From an uncultured Bacilli bacterium (lineage in GTDB: Bacteria; Bacillota_I; Bacilli_A; RF39; UBA660), in NCBI GenBank assembly GCA_934177995.1, contig CAKPPW010000007.1, positions 1 to 55,171 on the forward strand: a stretch of 55,171 nucleotides of DNA, in the 5' to 3' direction. The notes beneath the pieces are model-generated. The model made no database searches. It worked only from the letters and a program-made list of their open reading frames with translations, and was not told where the DNA came from. Positions 50,800 to 55,171 of this stretch are shown one piece after another (the stretch's first letter is position 1; the number at the start of each line of letters is the position of its first letter). Position numbers and translations under genes: made by a program.

Positions 50800-52578
50800 A
50801 TGTTAGGTGATATTAAAGAAATAGTTGATAATAATGTCTTTGTTAATTTAGCTATCGACCTTGCCAAACAAACAAACTTAGTTGATTTACATGTAATATT
50901 TGAAGATGGAAATGATAAAGTAGTAGGACAAATAGTTAGTACTACCAAAACAGTCTTAAAGGCGAATATTGTAGGAGAAATAAGAAACAATACCTTTATT
51001 CCCGGAGTTAGTAGTAAACCATCTTTTAGATCTAGTGTTAGAATAGTTAATATGGATGAGTTAGCACTTATTTTAGGAAAGCAAACACCAGATAAGGGAG
51101 AAGTACTTTTTGGATATTCAACAATATATCAAAACTACCCAATTCATGTTAATATTAATTCTTTTTTTAGTAATCATTTTGCTATTTTAGGAAATAGTGG
51201 AGCTGGTAAGAGTTTTACTGTAAGTAGAATTTTTCAAAATATCTTTGCTAGTCAAACAGCTAGTCCTGTAGGTGCTCATGTCGTTATGTTTGATGCGTAT
51301 GGCGAGTATACAAGAGCTTTAAAAGATATAGATAAAGTTAATCCTAATATGCATTATAAAACTTATACAACTAATACAAATGATGCATCTAGTGATCTTA
51401 TAAATATACCGTTATGGTTACTTGGAGTGGATGATATAGCCTTACTTTTAGATGTAACATCTACTAACCAATTACCAATTATTGAAAAAGCCTTAACCTT
51501 AGTTCCTATCTTGACAGGTGAAGATGAGATGGTTCTAAAATATAAGAACGATATAATAGCAAGAGCTGTGGAAGATATCCTTTTAAGTGGAGCCCAATCT
51601 ACTAAGATAAGAGACCAAGTAACAGCTGTTCTTACTAAATTCCATACCAAGGACCTATCACTTGAAAGTTTAATAGTACAACCAGGATATACTAGAACTT
51701 TAAAGCAATGCCTTTATATTGATAAAATGGGAAAATTAGTAGAGATGGAATTAGTAGTAAACTTTGTAAAACAGTTTATTTTAGAGGATAGAGAAATAGC
51801 TCCACAAACAGATAAATTCATCGCTTATACTCTAAAAGATTTAGAAACTGCTATGGACTTTGCTCTAATTAGTGAAGGAGTCTTAAAAAGTGATAAAGTT
51901 TATGACTATGCTAATGTCTTAAGTGTTAGACTTCATAGTTTGGTAAATAGTCCAAATCATGTATTTTTTGATTCATCCGCTTATATAGATAGAGCAACTT
52001 ATATAAATGATTTATTTACTGATGTAAATGGTAATCACTGTCAAATAGTAAACTTTAATATTAGTTATATAGATGATAGACTTGCTAAAGTAATTACTAA
52101 GATTTTATCTAAATTAGTATTTGATTATACTGTTGAAAATCCTAATCGAGGTAGTATGCCTTTCCACATTATCATTGAAGAAGCTCATAGATATGTACAA
52201 AAAGATACTGATACAGAGATACTAGGATATAATATCTTTGATAGAATTACTAAAGAGGGTAGAAAGTATGGAGCTTTATTAGGTCTTATTACCCAAAGAC
52301 CAAGTGAACTTTCTGATACAGCTATTTCTCAGTGTTCTAACTTTATTGTCCTAAGAACTCTTCATCCCAAAGACTTGCACTACATAAAAGAAATGGTTCC
52401 TAATGTATCAGCAGAAATAGTAGAAGAACTTAAAAACTTAAAACCAGGTAACTGTATTGCCTTTGGTAATGCTTTTAAAGTACCAATTAGTATGTATTTT
52501 CAAAAAGCAAATCCTGAACCATTATCTAATAACGTTGATGTTAGTAGTGTTTGGTATCAAGATGGAAATATGATGTAA
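50800..52578 (+). CDS. HerA-like hexameric ATPase (DUF87)
   Basis: A HerA/FtsK-class DNA translocase of 592 residues. The N-terminal HAS-barrel-like beta region covers about 1-125. Walker A AILGNSGAGKSFTVSRI is at about 128-144, Walker B PFHIIIEEAHRYV at about 455, and the ITQRPSELSDTAISQCSNFIVLRTLHPKDLHYI sensor/arginine-finger region near 495-530. Such proteins work with nucleases in end resection or in defence systems; no NurA-like nuclease is adjacent here, so its partner is unknown. GAGGGTGATTAA precedes the ATG. Its 3' end overlaps the convergent rhomboid gene by 22 bases. Confidence 0.88.
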   Translation: MLGDIKEIVDNNVFVNLAIDLAKQTNLVDLHVIFEDGNDKVVGQIVSTTKTVLKANIVGEIRNNTFIPGVSSKPSFRSSVRIVNMDELALILGKQTPDKGEVLFGYSTIYQNYPIHVNINSFFSNHFAILGNSGAGKSFTVSRIFQNIFASQTASPVGAHVVMFDAYGEYTRALKDIDKVNPNMHYKTYTTNTNDASSDLINIPLWLLGVDDIALLLDVTSTNQLPIIEKALTLVPILTGEDEMVLKYKNDIIARAVEDILLSGAQSTKIRDQVTAVLTKFHTKDLSLESLIVQPGYTRTLKQCLYIDKMGKLVEMELVVNFVKQFILEDREIAPQTDKFIAYTLKDLETAMDFALISEGVLKSDKVYDYANVLSVRLHSLVNSPNHVFFDSSAYIDRATYINDLFTDVNGNHCQIVNFNISYIDDRLAKVITKILSKLVFDYTVENPNRGSMPFHIIIEEAHRYVQKDTDTEILGYNIFDRITKEGRKYGALLGLITQRPSELSDTAISQCSNFIVLRTLHPKDLHYIKEMVPNVSAEIVEELKNLKPGNCIAFGNAFKVPISMYFQKANPEPLSNNVDVSSVWYQDGNMM

Positions 52579-53117
52579 GAGAAGATAAAACCACATAAGG
52601 CACCAAGAAAATGACTTCCATGAGATACGGAGTCTTTAGCACCTAATAGTCTTACCTCATCAACTACATAGAAAAGTACAATAAGAATAAAAGTTAGTGG
52701 TATCTTATTAGTAGAAAAATTAACAAAAGATGATAAAACTATTAACATAAAAGTAATACCACTAGCTCCTAAGATTTTATTCCTTGTAAAAATAGAGTTA
52801 AAAAGACCAATTACCGTAGCAGTTATTAAAATCATTATTAAAAGATTAAGACTACCATACTTTTCTTCTATTATTGGACCGATAAGTAAGATATAAAGAA
52901 AATTATGAGTAAAATGACTCCAGTTAGCATGTCCAAAGATATGAGTAACTAATCTTAAATAAGTAGGAGGATTTAATAAACTACTACGATAAGTTGAAAA
53001 AAATAAATCATTACTTTTACCTTTGGTTAATATATTTAAAATAAGAGATGCTAAAGAGCTAAAAAAGAAAGATAAAATAATTAAAGAATTATATTCTAAA
53101 TAGTTAAAGATATTCAT
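52557..53117 (-). CDS. Rhomboid-family intramembrane serine protease
   Basis: Cleaves membrane proteins inside the bilayer. Six membrane helices, with HANWSHFTHNFLYILLIGPIIEEKYGS (HxxxN stabilising residues), the catalytic serine in ILGASGITFM, and the catalytic histidine in SVSHGSHFLGALCGF. All essential residues are present in 186 residues. ATG 53117 (MNIFNYLEYN) is chosen because AAAGGTGG stands 7 bases upstream; a longer frame to 53165 has none. It is convergent with the HerA-like gene and divergent from sepF. Confidence 0.9.
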   Translation of the reverse strand: MNIFNYLEYNSLIILSFFFSSLASLILNILTKGKSNDLFFSTYRSSLLNPPTYLRLVTHIFGHANWSHFTHNFLYILLIGPIIEEKYGSLNLLIMILITATVIGLFNSIFTRNKILGASGITFMLIVLSSFVNFSTNKIPLTFILIVLFYVVDEVRLLGAKDSVSHGSHFLGALCGFIFSYIIFPS

Positions 53118-53243
53118 TTTAAACCACCTTTCTAGACCAATTATACAATAAAAGTGTCTAGCCAAGCTAGGGTTTTAAAAAAGTCTTTTCCTTTTTAGAA
53201 AAATATGTTATTATAGATAGTAGTTAGGTAGGAGGTTAAGCAT

Positions 53244-53678
53244 ATGGCTTTCAACGATAAATTAAAAAAATTAATGGGACAAGATGATACAGCAACAAAT
53301 GAAGATATAAAAGAGGAGGAGTATTACAAAGTGTCAAGAGAAGAATATGAAGATGAAAATGGGGTAGCTGGTAGCAAGATGATGTTACTTGAACCACGTG
53401 CTTATTCAGAATCACAACAAATAGCAGATCACTTAAAAGATAGAAATGCAGTAGTAGTTAACTTAAAAAGAGTAACACCAGATCAAGGTAAAAGAATAGT
53501 AGATTTCTTATCAGGTACTCTTTACGCTATCGGTGGAGATTTACAAAAACTAGGTGGAGGAATTTTCCTTTGTACACCAAACAATGTAAATGTTGAAGGT
53601 AAGATTACTGATGATGTACCAGCTAAAACAAGTGGTAAAAAGTCTAAACAAGAAGAAGACGATGAGTTTGACTGGTAA
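53244..53678 (+). CDS. sepF: Cell-division protein SepF
   Basis: FtsZ-associated ring-forming division protein. The N-terminal amphipathic membrane helix is MAFNDKLKKLMG, followed by an acidic linker and the SepF domain MLLEPRAYSESQQIADHLKDRNAVVVNLKRVTPDQGKRIVDFLSGTLYAIGGDLQKLGGGIFLCTPNNVNVEG. Length 144 is normal. TAGGAGGTTAAGCAT precedes the ATG. It is followed by divIVA 26 bases later, as in the division clusters of Bacilli. Confidence 0.96.
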   Translation: MAFNDKLKKLMGQDDTATNEDIKEEEYYKVSREEYEDENGVAGSKMMLLEPRAYSESQQIADHLKDRNAVVVNLKRVTPDQGKRIVDFLSGTLYAIGGDLQKLGGGIFLCTPNNVNVEGKITDDVPAKTSGKKSKQEEDDEFDW

Positions 53679-53704
53679 TAACTAACCCGAAAGGGGGATA
53701 TGTG

Positions 53705-54142
53705 ATGGATAAGTTTCATTATGAAGCTAATGGTTATAATAGAAGTGAAGTAAATGCTTTTATTGAAAGAGTAATTAGGGAAACTGAGGGTATTATTAAT
53801 AAGTGTCAAGAACAAAAAGATGAAATTAAAGATTTAAAAGATAAACTAGAAAGTTATAAGGCATTAGAAGATAGTATTAATAAATCTATTGTTAATGCAG
53901 AAAAAACTAGTGATAATATAAAACGTCTTGCTAGAGAAGAAGCTAATGTAATAGTTAGTGATGCTAAAAATAATGCTTCTAGAATAGTTAATGATGCTCT
54001 TATTAGGTCAGAAAGAATTGAACAGCAAGCTGATGTCTTAGAAAGAAATATTAAAATATTTAAAAGAAAGTTAAAGATTATTGTTGAACAACAATTAGCA
54101 GTAGTAGAAGAAATAGAAGTGTTGGACTTAGACGAATCTTAA
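53705..54142 (+). CDS. divIVA: DivIVA-domain cell-division/polarity protein
   Basis: A curved-membrane-binding coiled-coil protein. The domain start FHYEANGYNRSEVNAFIERVIRE is characteristic, followed by coiled coils to the end (QEQKDEIKDLKDKLESYKAL; RSERIEQQADVLERNIKIFKRKLK). At 145 residues it is a short form. AAAGGGGGATATGTG precedes the ATG; a GTG 3 bases earlier is possible. Its G5 Shine-Dalgarno could pair with the C5 linker of the small RNA near 2022, an idea only. Confidence 0.9.
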   Translation: MDKFHYEANGYNRSEVNAFIERVIRETEGIINKCQEQKDEIKDLKDKLESYKALEDSINKSIVNAEKTSDNIKRLAREEANVIVSDAKNNASRIVNDALIRSERIEQQADVLERNIKIFKRKLKIIVEQQLAVVEEIEVLDLDES

Positions 54143-54169
54143 GTCTGTTTTTTGCTAGGAGGGAATTTT

Positions 54170-54799
54170 TTGGAAGAATTAACGGAAAGCTATGAAGAGT
54201 TATTACTTAAATATAATGCTGCTTTAAAAACGCTTGAGACACAAATTGCTATTTTATTGCAAGACTTTGAATTTAAAAATCATTATAATCCAGTAGAACA
54301 TGTTAAGAGTAGAATTAAGAGCTATGATAGTATTGTAAATAAACTTAAAAGTAGAGATTATGAAGTAACTGTCACTAACATTGAAGACCATATTCATGAT
54401 GCAGTTGGAATAAGAATTGTTTGTTCTTTTTTATCAGATGTTTATACAATTGTAAATTTACTAGAAGATAGTGACCAAATAACTGTTCATACTAAAAAGG
54501 ATTATATTTCAAATCCGAAAGATAGTGGTTATTCTAGCTATCATTTACTTGTCTATGTTCCTGTTTATTTAATTGATGGAGTAGAGATGGTAGAAGCAGA
54601 AATACAAATTAGAACTGTTGCTATGGATTTCTGGGCAAGTTTAGATCATAAAATAAGATACAAATTTAAAGGTGATATTCCTAAAGAAATTCAGGATAAT
54701 ATGTATAAATGTGCGCTTGATATAAATGATTTAGATCATAAGATGGTAGCTATGAATGATAAGATGCAAACATTGATTGAAGATCAGGAAATAATTTAG
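54170..54799 (+). CDS. relQ: Small alarmone (p)ppGpp synthetase (RelQ type)
   Basis: A single-domain synthetase making ppGpp/pppGpp. YNPVEHVKSRIKSYDSIVNKL, then IHDAVGIRIVCSFLSDVYTIVNLL, NPKDSGYSSYHLLVYVP and VEAEIQIRTVAMDFWASLDHKIRYK are the ATP, magnesium and GTP motifs. No hydrolase domain. TTG at 54170 (MEELTESYEELL) is chosen because AGGAGG lies 7 bases upstream; a TTG at 54152 precedes that site. Length 209 suits RelQ. It lies 27 bases after divIVA and ends at a terminator. Confidence 0.93.
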   Translation: MEELTESYEELLLKYNAALKTLETQIAILLQDFEFKNHYNPVEHVKSRIKSYDSIVNKLKSRDYEVTVTNIEDHIHDAVGIRIVCSFLSDVYTIVNLLEDSDQITVHTKKDYISNPKDSGYSSYHLLVYVPVYLIDGVEMVEAEIQIRTVAMDFWASLDHKIRYKFKGDIPKEIQDNMYKCALDINDLDHKMVAMNDKMQTLIEDQEII

Positions 54800-54804
54800 C
54801 AAAA

Positions 54805-54838
54805 AAAAGGAACCAGATATATTTGGCTCCTTTTATTA
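54805..54838. terminator. Bidirectional terminator
   Basis: AAAAGGA-CCA and TGG-TCCTTTT form an 11-bp stem with one mismatch, with A and T runs on both sides, serving both relQ and the convergent Hsp20 gene. Confidence 0.78.
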
Positions 54839-55159
54839 TTATTTAATATCAATAAGTTTTCTGTTTTTATTTTCATCAATCTTTGGAACAGCAATATGTA
54901 AAGTACCATTATTATATGATGCTTCAATATTTTCTTCATCCACATCACCTAGATAGAAACTACGAGAGTACTTTCCATAAACTCTTTCACGACGAAGATA
55001 TTTTTTCTTTTCATCTTTTTCTTCTTCTTCATGCTTCTTCTCAGCACTAACGATTAAGTTTCCTTTATTACATTCTACTTTAATTTCTTCTTTTTTGAAA
55101 CCTGGTAAATCCATATCTACATGATAAGTATTATCTTTTTCATAGATATCACACTTCAT
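54839..55159 (-). CDS. Hsp20/alpha-crystallin small heat-shock protein
   Basis: A holdase chaperone. The whole visible frame is an alpha-crystallin domain: CDIYEKDNTYHVDMDLPGFKKEEIKVEC ... YLRRERVYGKYSRSFYLGDVDEENIEASYNNGTLHIAVPK, including the GTLHIAVPK signature. Family members usually have 25-40 more residues before this point. Upstream of ATG 55159 is GAAGGAGCTAAG, a fair ribosome binding site, but the frame stays open to the window edge. So it is either a short form or truncated by the edge. Confidence 0.9.
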   Translation of the reverse strand: MKCDIYEKDNTYHVDMDLPGFKKEEIKVECNKGNLIVSAEKKHEEEEKDEKKKYLRRERVYGKYSRSFYLGDVDEENIEASYNNGTLHIAVPKIDENKNRKLIDIK

Positions 55160-55171
55160 CTTAGCTCCTTC

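Noticed and set aside
50800..52578. HerA-like gene as part of a defence operon
   Set aside because: Neighbours are yqeK, rhomboid and division genes with no nuclease or SIR2 partner; the context looks chromosomal.
1..55171. UGA recoding as in mollicutes
   Set aside because: csoR, the 4200 gene and others end in TGA at sensible positions and no gene needs TGA read through.
1..55171. tRNA or rRNA genes
   Set aside because: No cloverleaf or rRNA-like stretch was recognised by eye; the att target is not a tRNA gene.

Overview
The window is AT-rich DNA from a low-GC Bacillota (Bacilli-like) bacterium. Evidence: recG, csoR/copA, htpG, sepF, divIVA, a RelQ-type (p)ppGpp synthetase, a near-CIRCE operator and two tandem Spo0A-type boxes, with standard stop codons (TGA is used as a stop). 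I cannot name the species; an uncultured gut Bacilli lineage is a guess from composition only. No tRNA, rRNA or CRISPR array was seen.

Layout. (1) 1-1881: 3' part of recG, followed by a small-RNA-like gene (about 1949-2064) with its own strong promoter, two hairpins, a C-rich linker and a terminator. (2) 2022-15714: integrative element 1, inserted exactly in the C-rich linker of that small RNA. It carries many small unknown genes, a serine recombinase, an autonomous replication set (SSB-like protein, family B DNA polymerase, superfamily 3 helicase), an Xis-like protein and an intact tyrosine integrase. (3) 15705-30513: integrative element 2, sharing the middle att site. It has a frameshifted tyrosine integrase, a MobV-type relaxase with a palindrome-rich oriT candidate, a RecA-like replication ATPase, an Xis-like protein, and a divergent promoter/operator switch around an XRE regulator. 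Its cargo is a LlaJI-like restriction-modification operon (two 5mC methyltransferases, an extra unknown gene, McrB-like and McrC-like subunits) and an RloC/PrrC-like AAA ATPase paired with an unknown protein behind a transcription attenuator. (4) 30.5-38.9 kb: a defence island outside the elements, with an 869-residue orphan, a GmrSD-type DUF262/DUF1524 protein and a complete DpnII-like (GATC) restriction-modification system. (5) 38.9-55.2 kb: chromosomal genes for copper resistance (csoR, HMA-TauE/SafE-cupredoxin fusion, copA, copZ-like, DUF2318 lipoprotein), a DUF2130 protein, a cysteine desulfurase with a TtcA-like tRNA thiolase, htpG, a KinB-like histidine kinase, yqeK, a HerA-like ATPase, rhomboid, sepF, divIVA, relQ and an Hsp20.

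How it fits together. Three copies of the 10-bp core CCCCCTGAAG, each followed by a different terminator hairpin, together with two distinct sets of repeated arm-type sequences, indicate that two related tyrosine-recombinase elements integrated in tandem at the 3' end of one small RNA gene. Each insertion appears to restore a terminator to the small RNA. Element 1 looks like a self-replicating satellite or plasmid-like element with no visible relaxase or capsid gene. Element 2 looks like a mobilizable defence-carrying element whose own integrase is broken, so it may now depend on element 1 or another integrase to move.
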